A stretch of DNA of 64,000 bases from Brachionus manjavacas (taxonomy: Eukaryota; Rotifera; Eurotatoria; Ploima; Brachionidae), in assembly GCA_019054805.1 (NCBI GenBank), contig JAHQIY010000003.1:682001-746000 (forward strand), read 5' to 3'. A program made the position numbers and the translations under genes. Below the pieces are notes generated by a model that had not been told where the DNA came from, ran no database searches, and was given only the letters and a program-made list of their open reading frames with translations. Positions 42,512-53,824 of the stretch are shown in pieces. How positions within the stretch are numbered: position 1 is the stretch's first letter; each line of letters begins with the position of its first letter.

Positions 42512-44514
42512 ATCGATGTTTAATCGCATTTTGTGCTACGTTATTCTTATTTTTATTTCAATTGAAAACGAAAAAATGATGATTAATTTTGTTGAATTGA
42601 AAAAAAAAAACAAAAATTAACATTCTTCTTATTTATTAAAATAGATAATATCTAAATTTTTGTACTTTTTTTTCTTTATTTTTTTTGTTTAAACCTATAT
42701 CTTTTCAAATTTTTTTTAAACTTAAATTTATTAATTTGATTTTATTTCTTACTTCTAAAGAATTACATTTCCTTTTATAAAGACTTGGATAAAATATGCC
42801 AAACCCAATAAAAATAAATAAAAAATAAATAAATAAATTTTACCTCCTCTACCCTTTTTGAACTAAGCCCATCAATGTTTCAACACATTTGTTATAAAAA
42901 AACGGCTGGTTACTCGCATAAATAAAGCTCTGCTTCTTTATCTTTAGAGAATATTTAACAGTTTATGTTGTGATTTTAATAAAAAGCCAGATCATTTATG
43001 CCAAATTAAAATATTATAAAATTTAATAGCAATTAATAAAGAAATCATTTTCTTTCACTGGCTGCTCATGATCATAGATTGAAATTTTTAATTTTCAATC
43101 CAACAATTAATGAGAAAATATATAAATAGCCTTAATTTAGTTCTTTTGAAAAATAAAAATTTAATTTATTTTTTCAAACAAAATTTGGATCTATTATAAC
43201 ACTATAATTCTTGTTACTTTTAAATTTATATCAAAAAATTTAAAATTTATTTATTTTGGTTTCAAATGGTAAGTTTGGATCCCAATTTAGAAATTGCAAA
43301 ATTTAAAGCTTCAACGAATAAACTGACAGAATCTTAATTAGAAACTTTCGATTGAATGGAAAATATATTTCCAACATTGATCGAATCTCTCAAAATAAAT
43401 GAAACAATTGGTCAGAAAAATAATTACATGTTAACCAACGATGAATTCAAGAAAAAAATTGAATCTTCAGAAAAAAAAACATAATGCTTAATGAAAAAAA
43501 TTCAATTATAAAAAACGAAAATCGTTTTTGTTTATCGACAAACCAGCAAAATTTTGAATGACTATTTGTAATTATATTTTTATTTTTTTTTAAATTAAAA
43601 AATGGATTAAAATTTTAAGGATCAAAGTAACGAAAATCCAAATTTGCCCAACACAATCTTTTCATCAGTTATCTCCTTCTAAAATTGAATTTTTAAAAGT
43701 TATATCAGCATTAAGATGATTTTAAGAAAAACAAGAAGAATCGTAATTTGTAGCTCAATACTGAATATTTATGATTTAGCAAAAACATTATTCCATAAGA
43801 TCTTTTTCGATTACTCAAAAAGACATTAGACTGTTAAGCTTTAATTAATTAGTATTTTTAGTATCTTATTATAAACTTTTTATTTAAATTTTATGAAAAA
43901 TCTCAATTAACAATTATTTAATTTAGCTCATTAAACAAAATCAAATTTTAAATTATATTTCTTCAATCAAAAATATATTTTATTTGTGTTATTTAAGAAT
44001 ATCTCAAAGAGATGACTTTAAATAGAAATAGATAGGAACGTAGCTTTAACTTTTTTGTGAATGAATTGGAATTTCTTGACTTGATATTCTTATTTCTACT
44101 TTTTTAGAAAAAAATTAAGCCAAAATAAAAATTGAATAGAACAAAACTATAATGGTCTTGAATTTAGAAAAAATTTCAAGATTGCAATTTTTTGCAAATG
44201 CTTAAAGATTCTCGTTCCAATAGTCAAAAACATGCAGTTAAAGCTTTTGAAAAAATCACCATATATTTGTGACCTATCATTTAATGAATATGATGAATAC
44301 AAGGAAAAAGATCATTACAAAATTCAACGTTATAAAAAAATTGACTAAAAACGATATCTTTTTTTTAATTAAATTATTAAATTCTTACTAACCAGGAAAC
44401 TTAACATGACTTTAAACTACCGCAATTAAAAATTATTTTAAAAAATTGGAGCAACTTCTTATGTATTTAAATAGGAATAAATAATTAAGAGATTAAATCT
44501 GTTAGATTTGTATG
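42512..44514. repeat. Right 2.0-kb arm of the long-TIR unit
   Basis: Reverse complement of 35175-37178 with a few point differences, for example in TATGCCAAATT near 42998 and AAGCCAAAAT near 44117. Confidence 0.85.
43262..44348 (+). pseudogene. Gene relic in right arm, outward facing
   Basis: Three coding-like blocks run toward the outer end. The first, at 43266-43485, has MVSLDPNLEIAKFKASTNKL, then NIFPTLIESLKINETIGQKN. The second, near 43615-43690, has FKDQSNENPNLPNTIFSS. The third, at 44130-44348, has LEFRKNFKIAIFCKCLKILV, then YICDLSFNEYDEYKEKDHYK and a stop. Intron-like gaps lie between them. The first block has in-frame stops, so it is probably inactive. The protein family is not recognised. 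Because it lies in the TIR it is present twice. Confidence 0.4.
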
Positions 44515-44639
44515 CAAGTATTCTGAGTAAAATTATACGACTTGTACATTTTTTTTTCAAATATCGAAGTGTTGATTAAATGAACATTTTGTACCAAAAT
44601 CTTTTCCTAAAATTGTCGGTTCTTGAAAAGGGTCTTTGA

Positions 44640-46218
44640 AAAGATTCGACATTAAAGTTTGCTTTGCGGGATTGTTAGTAATTATTTTTTATCTTAATCT
44701 TATTCCGAGTCGCATGAATCTGATAAATCCGTTAATGATGGAGATGAGAGTTCAGAAAAATTAGTGTTGCGGGTTAAATGAGATTTTTGTGGTTGCTTGT
44801 ATGATGAGTCTAGGAAATCATTTGTTACTTTATATTTTTTTCCGGGTTTTCGGATTAGTTTTTTTTCCTGAAGGTTTGAACATAGTTCATTTTTTGAGCA
44901 ACTTGAGATTCAAGTGTTTGATCTTTTACTTGTAATTTAACTATTTCTTTTTTGAGGGCGTGTCCGCTACTCAGTTTGGCCACTCTGCGTGGACATCTAA
45001 GGCGAGTGAGGTAATTTACTTGGTAGTTGGGATGGTTTAAGCATAGTTCGATACGTATTTGATTTTATTGATGAAGTTATATTAGAATTGTAAAATTAAT
45101 TCAAAATGATCAGATCAAGTTTTAGAATAAATCATATGTTAAAGTCCATAATTTTAGATCATTTGCAAGTTTTGTTAAAAACTCTTTGTAATTATCGATT
45201 CAAGGAACTCTACTATTGACCATTAATCTACTTTATGTCTTTGATTTCAGAAATGAAAATTTTCTTTGATATGCATTGAAAGATTCAATTCCATTTTCGT
45301 AATGGGACAATCGGGTACATAGAAACCGAACCAACCAAAATTTTAATTAAACCAGTTTTAAAATTATCTATAAAATCTTTAATTTGATGTAAAATTGATT
45401 CATTTTTATCATTAAGAGAATTACTTTTTTCAATAGCCAAATTTCCTGCAAATCTAAAAACATCTTCGGTAATAAAAGCATGCAATTCTTTGATTTTTGC
45501 TAATTTGGTCGAATCGAATTTTTTGTTCGGTTGAATTATTTCTGTAAGATTTTCTACTACACTCAACGACGCATAATCACTTTAAGCAACTGAATTTGAG
45601 TAGGACAACATTTTAAAGGCATTAAATTTTAAAGAAAAATTTTCATTTAATTTTTTATAATTTGTTTTTTGCTGTATAATTTTTTAATTTAATCCATCAT
45701 TAATATTATTGAGAAATATAATTTTTTTGTTAAGAAAATATTTTTGCTGGAAAAAAAATATTTTTGCAAATAAAAATTAAATTTTGATGGAATAATTATT
45801 TTCTTGATGATTTATGATGTTAATTTAAAATTTATTTAATGATAAAAATGTTATCACTGGTATGAAAACAGATTGAAGGCCATGAACTTTCCAAATCAGG
45901 TTCAAAGAAGAAATAGAAGTGATATAATTCAATTAAAGTCCATAATGTTAACAGCATTAAATAAGGCAAAGATTGCTGGATGAACAGCAACAGATAAATC
46001 ATATTAAGTGAAAAAAATCTATTTCAGTAAATTTTTTTTCCACACTTTAAGACAATAAAAACCTCTGTTTTAGCCATTTTAACAAAATTAGACTCAGAAT
46101 TTTTTGAAAAGATATCATTCGTGGCAAAAAAATCCAGAGAATTACCACTTCTTACCTTGTTAATATAAATGTTTGAGAGGTTTAATTTTTTTTGACTCTT
46201 TTTCCCAGTTGAAGCCAT
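44640..46218 (-). pseudogene. Degraded minus-strand coding remnants, family unassigned
   Basis: Blocks in order on the minus strand. The first has MASTGKKSQKKLNLSNIYIN (46218 down to 46024). The second, at 45285-45566, has NLTEIIQPNKKFDSTKLAKI, then HAFITEDVFRFAGNLAIEKS. A coiled-coil stretch follows near 44900 (IVKLQVKDQTLESQVAQKMN), and then a Ser/acidic tail near 44720 (SELSSPSLTDLSDSCDSE). Stops and frame changes separate them. Small basic start, coiled coil and acidic tail would suit a LINE ORF1 or a transposon accessory protein, but I cannot decide. It begins 130 bp outside the right arm. Confidence 0.35.
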
Positions 46219-46869
46219 GAAGAAAATGACTGTTCTATTTTACCCATTTGTCAAATAAATTTTTTCAGTATATGATTTAATCAATTCTTCTTTTTAAAAA
46301 GGTTTGTATTACTGACACTCTTTGTCACCGCATCCAGCATTTTCCAGTTTTTTGCTTTCCGGTTTGTAAAAAGGTTATGTCTCATATTATAATTGGGGAT
46401 CAGCTGTCGCTCGTTAGCCTAATGACATGTTCAAACGATTAATCTTATTCATGCTGGTTGCATTTGTAAAGAAAAAGTCTAAATTATCCAGCATTCTTAG
46501 AGATTTACCAAATCCAAATATAAAATTCTTAAAAAATAAACAAAAAAAATTTTGATCTTTCCTACATTTATTTTTGAAATTAAAAATCGATTTTAATTAT
46601 GGGTAGAGAAGATAGCTCTTATATTTTTTCAAAATTTTACAAATAAATTGGTTTAATTTTTTGTGTTTAAATAAAAAAATGTATCCAATGTTGAAATAAT
46701 ATTGAAAAAGTGCGATGTTTCAAATATTTTTTCAGTTTCAAAAATTTACGTTGAAATTGCAAGCATTTTCATATTTGAAATTAAACTCTTTGGTGAATTA
46801 GAATGAGTTTAATTTTTATTTGGAAATTTGAAAAAAAAATATTGAAAATTCTTTTTTAACTTTTAAACA

Positions 46870-47010
46870 ATTCAGTGATTTATTTTTTCGCGAGCAAATG
46901 CCCCTTCAGAATAAAAACATATGAAAAAAATAAAAATAAAGTTAATTAATATAAAAAAAACAAAATGTGAATAAAAAGAAAAAAAATAGATAAATAATTC
47001 ATTTAGATTA
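46870..47010 (-). repeat. LINE 3'-UTR-like fragment
   Basis: It contains CCCCTTCAGAATAAAAA followed by an A/T-rich tail with AATAAAAATAAAGTTAATTA. This resembles the 3' end of the LINE at 56.5 kb (CTCCTTCAGAATAAG and tail). It is non-coding and diverged. Confidence 0.5.
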
Positions 47011-47037
47011 AAGTTTATATTTAATCGTTGAAAAACT

Positions 47038-47652
47038 GGGTCTAGTTGGTTAGGTGAACCATAGCTCACTCATTTTTAGAAAAATTCTTGTTCTCAGGTT
47101 TTGTGAACTATTTTTTCAACAGATTTTGTTTAAAATAGAATTAGGGTGAACCAAAACACAATTAGACGAAAAATTTTTAGATTATGTGAAAAAATTGAAA
47201 AAAGCTATTTTAATAGAATGCCTGATTCTCGAAACTGATATAAAATTAGTTAATATTTATTTTTATTTTAATTTGAAGGAGCTTTAGAAATAGCTTAGCA
47301 TTTGCTCTGATCTGGTTGACTTGGTATTAGTTTTAAACAATTTCAATACCCAAATGCGCTCTCTTCTCTCTCTCATTCAGCATTAAATTATAAAAATTAA
47401 AGAAAATAAAAATTAATTTTTCATTCTTCAAGTGTTGACTTTGGGGAACATAGATTCATCTCTTTAGCCAAATTTACCTTCTCAGCCCAACTTAAAATTT
47501 TTTATGTAATTATTTTTTTATCTTAATTTTTATCACTACATAAGCTTTTTTAAATTAGGTGAACAATTTTTAGATTAGGTGAACTAATAGTTCATTAAAC
47601 CTGAGAACAAGAATTGTTTCAGGTGAACCATAGTACCTAAGCGACTAGACCC
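47038..47652. mobile_element. 615-bp non-autonomous TIR element with 8-bp target duplication
   Basis: The ends are GGGTCTAGTTGGTTAGGT on the left and, on the other strand, GGGTCTAGTCGCTTAGGT. A second inner inverted block is AATTCTTGTTCTCAGGTTT. GAAAAACT flanks both sides (47030-47037 and 47653-47660), a perfect 8-bp duplication. The TIR start GGG plus an 8-bp duplication fits Merlin-like or hAT-like mobilisation. There is no coding capacity. Confidence 0.8.
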
Positions 47653-47660
47653 GAAAAACT

Positions 47661-49540
47661 TAGTTCTCTTCTTATAAAATATTGACTTTAGTGATAATTT
47701 ACTTTCGTTTGGTGCATTTTATCAAATACTTAATTTATAAAAATTGAAAACAGAGCATATATGATTTTTTAAACTACAAATACCTTTAAGGATCATCATA
47801 CCATAAATCCAAAGTTAAAATTTATAAAAAAAAAAATTACAAAGTTTTTCATGTTTGCAATATTAACTTGAAATTATTTTTTTTGAAATTGAAAAAAATA
47901 ATTGAAACATCACACTTTTTCAATGTTATTTCAACATTGGATACATTTTGTACTTCAAACAAAAAAAATTGAATAGAAATAATATTTTAAATTGATCACT
48001 AACTTCAAGATGTCCCATTAATTCATTTTGATAGTGTAGGATTACAAGTTAACCCTTTATTTCAAAGATAAAAAATTAAATGATTTTCAAAATTCCAGAA
48101 AATTTGATATCTCTTTCGGATTTTGCGTTAATTAATTCTTTGACTTTAGTAATGCTTTGATTGATTCTTTGGTTACTTATTAATCATTTAAGAATTTTCA
48201 CAATATTTTTGGATTCTTCTTAGCTTTTTCCACTAAATTTTGTTCATATGTTAGTCTGGCCATCCGTCACTGGAATGAATCGAATACTAACATCGCTGAC
48301 TTTTTTTAAAATAATATTAGTTAGTTTCTTTTGACATAAATAAGATAGGGAATCACGGTTTTATAATTGCGAGTAACGAGGCGTTAACTTTCAACTTTAA
48401 TGATATGTTTTATTTGCATGTTTATTACAATTTATTAGTTTCGAAAAAGTAAAAAATAACATGTAATTTATAAATTAATTTGTATACTTTATTGACGATC
48501 AAATTTTTTTAATATCTATTCAGAATTTGTTTTTTATTCACCAGTGTCTATGCTTAATATGCTCGTCACGCACTGCTCGTTCCTCGCAAATAAATTAATT
48601 AAATATGATACTAAATAATATTTTAAGAAATTGGAATTTATTTTATTAGATATTTTTATAATTAAAATTAGATTCTAAATTCATTTTTTTAGATAGCATA
48701 TTAAATAGCAGCCATGTCGAAAATCTAACATTACAAATAGAATTTTTTTTAAAATAAAACCTTAAATTACTAATCTTTGACACTTCATTTTCTGTCACAG
48801 AATTCGTTTTTCTTGTTTTCGGTTGTTTTAAAATATTTGACTAAAAAAATTTGAGATTCGTTAATGAAATTTTTTTAATTTAAATTTTTTTAACTTTTTT
48901 GACTCTAAAAGCTTACGTTAGTAAAAGCCGTTGGCGTAAATCATATTGAATAATTTTTCATTTTTTGAATTTTAGAATAAAAGTTAACAAGCTGAAAAGC
49001 GTGATTCGAGGGTACTTAGCACTGAAGTTTCCTGAAAGCATCATCTAATGACTAACAGAGTTGATGTTTAAATTTATATTTTATTCAATTTTTGATTCAA
49101 TACAGTGAATGAATTAATTAAAATTTTATTTACAGTTTTTTATAGAGAAAAGAAAATACATAAAGGTTTAATTAAGTTAAGAAGTGGCAAGTAAATAACA
49201 TATTGTTTGAAACATCTTGATTTTTGATAGAAAACTCGATGTTTGCTACAAACAATTAAAAAGGAAAGCTAAGTTTTATTTTATATTTTAACTTATATGA
49301 ATTTAAGAGAATAGGCTCTTAACCATGACACTTCTAGTACTTTTGATAACACAACCCCAATTAAAAAATTGGTTTTTTTTTCTTAAAAATTAAAAAAAAT
49401 TTGGCAAATATTGATTTACAGACTTTGACAAATTTTATTTATCAAATCAGTGATTTAACATTTAAAAAGAATTGAAAAAATTTGAAAATTAAAAAAAATC
49501 CAACTACTGCTTTTAGTGAAAGCTAATTTAATTACAACAT
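47661..49540. other. Gene-free AT-rich stretch
   Basis: No supported coding sequence. It holds one copy of the dispersed motif GCGAGTAACGAGGCG at about 48370. Confidence 0.5.
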
Positions 49541-50752
49541 TCATAAATATCTGATTAAAGATCGTTTAAATTCATTCAGACTAACAGTTCCATCCAATTT
49601 TTTTTCTAAATCTGAAATTAATCTTTCAGCATCATACTCTTTTTTCAAGCTTAAATTCAATTTAAAAAGCAACCTTTCCATCTCTTGCCTAGTCAAGACC
49701 GAATGCTTTAATTCACCAAAAACCTTTGATATGGTACTCAACACCTCATATTTTTTCGAATACTTAATCCGACTAGTTCGATGTCTTTCAATTTGACTTT
49801 TGTATTCACCAAGTCCCTCGTTTTCCAAATCAACCATCCTCAACGCTTCAATTTCACCCTCCAATTCAGCAAATTGACTTTTATCTAACTCCACATCCAC
49901 ATCCATTTCTTCTGGCACATTTAGCTTATTAAAAAAGCTGCGTATTTCGTTTGCACCTTTTAAGCTTGGTCCATACTTTCGAACATAATCAACAGGATTA
50001 GCTCTAACAATGCCCAAATATTTAAGCTCTTTTTTAACAGTAACTTTTGGACTCTGCCAATGGACTATCACATTTTTCGGCTTGGCTAAAATCGGATTTT
50101 TATCCGGCAATTTCTGGTAAATTACTCTTCTCTTTGTGCTGGAATAAGGCAACCAGCGTTCAATGACCACATTAGGTGGTTTATGGGGCAAACTGGCCAA
50201 GCACTCAATGATCACTTTTCTTGGTGGTGGAGGCAGACTCTTACTACTTATTTTGATAACCTTTGTACCAGTGCAAGCAGGTGGAATTGGTGGCAACTCA
50301 CGAAAAACAACCGGCTCTGGAGTAACAGGCCTTGGAGGTTGATGACGGATTATTAGTGGAGGAGCAGGAGAAGACATCCGGTATTTTTTTTGCTGAATGA
50401 CAATGGCACCAGGCGGTGGAGGTGTCACTGGTTTTAAGTAGCGCACAGCTAGTTGTTGAATTATTGTCATTTTTTCAATTCCCTTTTTTTTAATTATTTC
50501 TGGATTTGGATCATTGTTGATCGGGTGCTGGTCAAATTGAATGCCTCTTTGCATTTTTTTCTCAATTGGATATTTTTCTCTTAAGAAGTTTAATTCTATC
50601 TGGCTTAACACGCTGCGTTGGCATAAAAGATGGTCGGTGTGAGATTCGCTGGAAAAAGTGCTGTTGAAACACGAATCGCTTGGGCTTTTGGAAATGCTTT
50701 GCGATTCGGCTATTTTGGGCACACTTGGCGTCAAATGTGATGCAGTATACAT
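49541..50752 (-). CDS. Proline-rich Val/Ile-repeat protein with degenerate EF-hand tail
   Basis: Complete 403-residue ORF from an ATG at 50752. Residues 1-95 are Ser-rich and low in order. Residues ~100-260 carry diverged repeats of the type PPP-x-KVIIE-x-LP-KPP-x-VVIERWLPY (for example SLPPPPRKVIIECLASLPHK and NVVIERWLPYSSTKRRVIYQ), rich in Val/Ile with alternating charge and Pro. They resemble the repeats of alveolin/epiplasmin-like cytoskeletal proteins, though that is a similarity in style, not a proven homology. Residues ~340-403 are helical, with an EF-hand-like end (LEKKLDGTVSLNEFKRSL) that lacks several calcium ligands. It is intact and single-exon. Likely cytoskeletal. Exact role unknown. 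Confidence 0.7.
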   Translation of the reverse strand: MYTASHLTPSVPKIAESQSISKSPSDSCFNSTFSSESHTDHLLCQRSVLSQIELNFLREKYPIEKKMQRGIQFDQHPINNDPNPEIIKKKGIEKMTIIQQLAVRYLKPVTPPPPGAIVIQQKKYRMSSPAPPLIIRHQPPRPVTPEPVVFRELPPIPPACTGTKVIKISSKSLPPPPRKVIIECLASLPHKPPNVVIERWLPYSSTKRRVIYQKLPDKNPILAKPKNVIVHWQSPKVTVKKELKYLGIVRANPVDYVRKYGPSLKGANEIRSFFNKLNVPEEMDVDVELDKSQFAELEGEIEALRMVDLENEGLGEYKSQIERHRTSRIKYSKKYEVLSTISKVFGELKHSVLTRQEMERLLFKLNLSLKKEYDAERLISDLEKKLDGTVSLNEFKRSLIRYL

Positions 50753-51295
50753 TAATATATAGAAAAATTAAAGGAATTATGCAAAAGAGAATTTTTTTTT
50801 AAATTTTTAATTTAGATTTATTTTATAGATTTGTTGATTGACTTGAATTGAAAAAAAATGGTCAAAACTCTTTTAAAATAGATAGGGTTTCATTGTTTTA
50901 AAATTAAATTAAATGAGGGTTTATAAATATTTATTTGTCAAGCTTTTTGATTCATTTGAGTTTAGTAGAAGAGAGTGATGTGAAATAAATTCGGGATATG
51001 GCTAGCTCTGATCACTTAATTAAAAATATAAATTAATTTTGAAAGGTACTTGTGTTCGAAATTGTCATAAAACGAAATGAAAATAAATGGTCTATGATTA
51101 AAAATCAATCATAAATCAAAAATGCTTTCGACTGGTCAAAAAAGCGACCCAATGCTCACCAACTTACCTGACTTGATTGAACTTTTGTCATTCGGAAGAA
51201 TCTTCAAATTCTCATCAAATATTTTCTTTACGGTATCATTTTATTTTATTAATTGCTATTGGTATCAGTCTTAGGTATCAAAAAAAGAAAAGAAA
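50753..51295. other. 5' flank of the Val/Ile-repeat gene, no gene seen
   Basis: AT-rich sequence upstream of the minus-strand gene. No defined promoter element. Confidence 0.4.
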
Positions 51296-51913
51296 TTAGC
51301 TTTCGTCGACACAGAAAAGGATCTGAGAGTCACGTTTTCGTGTAACTTGAAATTTTCTATTCACATTAAAAATAAAGTGAACAGAGCTAAAGGAATTCTC
51401 GGCCAGTTGAAAAGATCCTTTAGATATTGGACCATAGATACCTGCGGGACCTTCTACTGTGCCTACGTAAGACCCCACCGGGATTTTGCCACTGCTGTCT
51501 GGTGTCTCCCTAGCAAGAAAGACGCAAAGATGCTGGAGCAGGTGCAGAGTAGGGCCATCAAACTGGTGCCCCGCATTAGAAACTGGCGCTACGAAGACCA
51601 TCCTGGCGTCCTTAGACTAACTTCCCTCCATTAACGCCGTGCACGTGGAGACCTGATCCAGATGTTTAAACTCACCAAAGGCATCAACCAAGTGAGCTGG
51701 GTGACCCCCGGTTAACGCAAGTTCACTATCCCAACCCAGACCCGTCGGAGGTATCAAAGGCCATGCAAGAAGACTGTCCAACCAGACCTCCACTAAATGC
51801 CTACAAAGGGCAAAAGCATTCACTGACAGGAAAGTCAACAAGTGGAACGCCCTGCCAGCTACAGTCACAGACACCGACTCGGTCAGCAAGTTCAAGAACC
51901 GATACGACGCCTT
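51296..51913 (+). pseudogene. GC-rich LINE ORF2 C-terminal fragment
   Basis: It reads VDTEKDLRVTFSCNLKFSIH, AKGILGQLKRSFRYWTIDT, YVRPHRDFATAVWCLPSKKD, VQSRAIKLVPRIRNWRYEDH and RARGDLIQMFKLTKGINQ. This is the standard C-terminal part of CR1/jockey-like LINE RTs. A stop follows LTSLH at 51632 and another lies near 51714. It is much richer in GC than its flanks, as is the RT fragment at 32590-33535, suggesting one family. Confidence 0.8.
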
Positions 51914-52014
51914 CCGGTCTAGTCAACAATCCCAAACATGAACATTGTTGACTAGACCGGAAGTCAACAATGTTCATGTTTTGGACATTAACATTGTTGA
52001 CTTCCGGTCTAGTC
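51914..52014. repeat. Double hairpin at a LINE end
   Basis: GGTCTAGTCAACAAT and ATTGTTGACTAGACC form one hairpin. It is followed at once by CCGGAAGTCAACAATGTT and AACATTGTTGACTTCCGG as a second. The arms share AGTCAACAATGTT, so the same ~17 bp occurs four times in alternating orientation. LINE sequence continues after it (CACGTGGAGACCTGACC). Confidence 0.75.
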
Positions 52015-52484
52015 ACGTGGAGACCTGACCTCCTAGTAGGCCACCTCCGCAAGCTAGTCTTGCTGTAGCTTATATATATTATTATTTTATAATTATTTAA
52101 TTCAATTTTTGAAATATTTTCAAGAATTTTTTTTTTTATTTTTTAGAGCCATTAGTAACTTGATTTGGAATTATTTGTTTATTTTCTGAATCTGCAGGTC
52201 TGCCTCGCTTTTTTTTGATTGTGTTGCAACAGGTTAGACACTTAATTTTTGGATTTCTGAGAAACAAATTTTGTATTTTTGTAAATTAGCATCATTATTT
52301 TCATTGCCTTCATTATGAGAATTTTAGAAAATTCTTAATTTATTTTTACATTAAAATTTCGACTCAGAAAATAAAGAAGAGGCATCAAAAATTTCAGAAT
52401 AAAATCTCAACTACAATTCAATATCGAATCACAAATATAGTCTAAACCAGATAGCAAGACACGAAATTAATATAAAAGTTTAAT

Positions 52485-52950
52485 TAGATTTCACCACATT
52501 TGGAATATGCTGTACAAGCGTGGTGTCTATACAATAGCAAGGATATCAAGTGTCTCGAAATGGTATATAGAAGGGCTAAGAAGTCAAGCCATCATCTCAG
52601 GCATATGACGTATGAAGAGAGATTAAGAAAATTAAGGCTGCAAAATTTGTCTGAGAGGAGAGAAAGAGGAAACATGATGCAGATGTTTAAATTTGTCAGG
52701 TGCTACAATAAAGTAAACTTGTTTCATCTAAACATGCCTGCTAACTCACTCACGCAAACTGGACCGGCCGGGTCCATTAGAGGTGGTCCACATCGTTTAG
52801 GCCAGCAACGAACAAATTGTAGGAAAGGAGAAAACTCTTTCACAAATAGAGTGGTGAAAGGATGAAACAAACTGCCAACACAAATTTGTGAATCCAGAAC
52901 AGTTAATGGTTTTAAAAAAAAGTTCGATAAAACGCAAACAATATAAGCTC
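52485..52950 (+). pseudogene. CR1-like LINE ORF2 C-terminal fragment
   Basis: It reads MEYAVQAWCLYNSKDIKCLE, MVYRRAKKSSHHLRHMTYEE, RLRKLRLQNLSERRERGNMM, QMFKFVRCYNKVNLFHLNMP, then FTNRVVKG followed by NKLPTQICESRTVNGFKKKF. It is a 5'-truncated copy with an in-frame TGA at 52863 and is otherwise little decayed. The family differs from the GC-rich LINE. Confidence 0.8.
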
Positions 52951-53824
52951 CCATAATTAGGAGTCTACTATACAAACATTTTTATTAGTGTTTAGAAAAT
53001 ATAAATTAAGATTGGCAAATTGAAGTTCATGATCAAATGTGAATTTCAAAACAAAATTTTTAGTTTTTGATTTAAATAAAAATGTATTTTTTATCAATTT
53101 TTTAATAATAAATGACTAAACTTTATTAAACATTATTTGTTTAATCAATAAGATAGAAAATTAAATGAATTTTTATCTGAAGTAAATTGAATACTGAATC
53201 AATATCTTGAAATTTTACAATACAAAATTTAACTTTGTTTCGCCGTAATATAATTTAATTGATATTAAAATATCATTTTAAGCGTTTATTTGAGCCATAA
53301 TTTGGACACCTAAATGTCGATTTTAAATTTGTCCTTAAGATTTTAAATAAAGATTTTAGAAGAATCAATTAAAGGTCAATTAGATAAAAAAAAGATTTTT
53401 TTTATTAAAATAATAAACATCTTATGTTTATTAAAAAAAATTAAAAAATCTAATATTATCATTTTTATTCAGATTTTAATCAATTAAATTTGATCGTGTG
53501 ATTATGATCATGAACTTCAAGTTGCCATTTAGATTGAGTAACTAAAATGAAAATATAAAAAATGCTAATTTTTCTATTGATCGATAAATTAGACATTTTT
53601 GAATAAGGACAATTATTTATAATTATTATTTTTTATTTGATTATCTGTTTTGGGCTAATGTTCATCCAGATAATGCAACAAGACTTTTCTTAAAATTATT
53701 TACATTTTTTCATATATTTTTTTCATTTCTTTTATAATTGGACATCTTGAAGTTTAGGATCGAAAAAATCAGATCAAAAAGTATTTTTTTATAAATTTTG
53801 AATGATATTTGATTAAATCTCTCT
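52951..53824. other. Gene-free AT-rich stretch
   Basis: No supported feature on either strand. Confidence 0.5.

Larger units (their letters stand above)
35179..44510. mobile_element. 9.3-kb transposon-like unit with 2.0-kb terminal inverted repeats
   Basis: Outer ends CAAATCTAACAGATTTAATC face each other as inverted repeats that stay near-identical for about 2.0 kb. TA lies outside each end (35177 and 44511), fitting a Tc1/mariner-type target duplication. Between the arms are a DD34E transposase (minus), a divergent multi-exon gene (plus), a hAT-like terminus and a nested 2.2-kb mosaic. Without the nested element the unit is about 7.1 kb. Only a handful of arm differences were seen, so arm conversion or recent origin is likely. 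An inverted duplication or assembly artefact is the main alternative. Confidence 0.6.

Noticed and set aside
35175-44514. Polinton/Maverick, because of very long TIRs
   Set aside because: No polymerase B, capsid, ATPase, protease or retroviral-type integrase between the arms. The transposase present is DD34E and the flanks are TA.
46872-47069. Minus-strand Phe/Ile-rich ORF
   Set aside because: It overlaps a LINE 3'-UTR-like tail and the edge of a TIR element. The composition only reflects T-runs.
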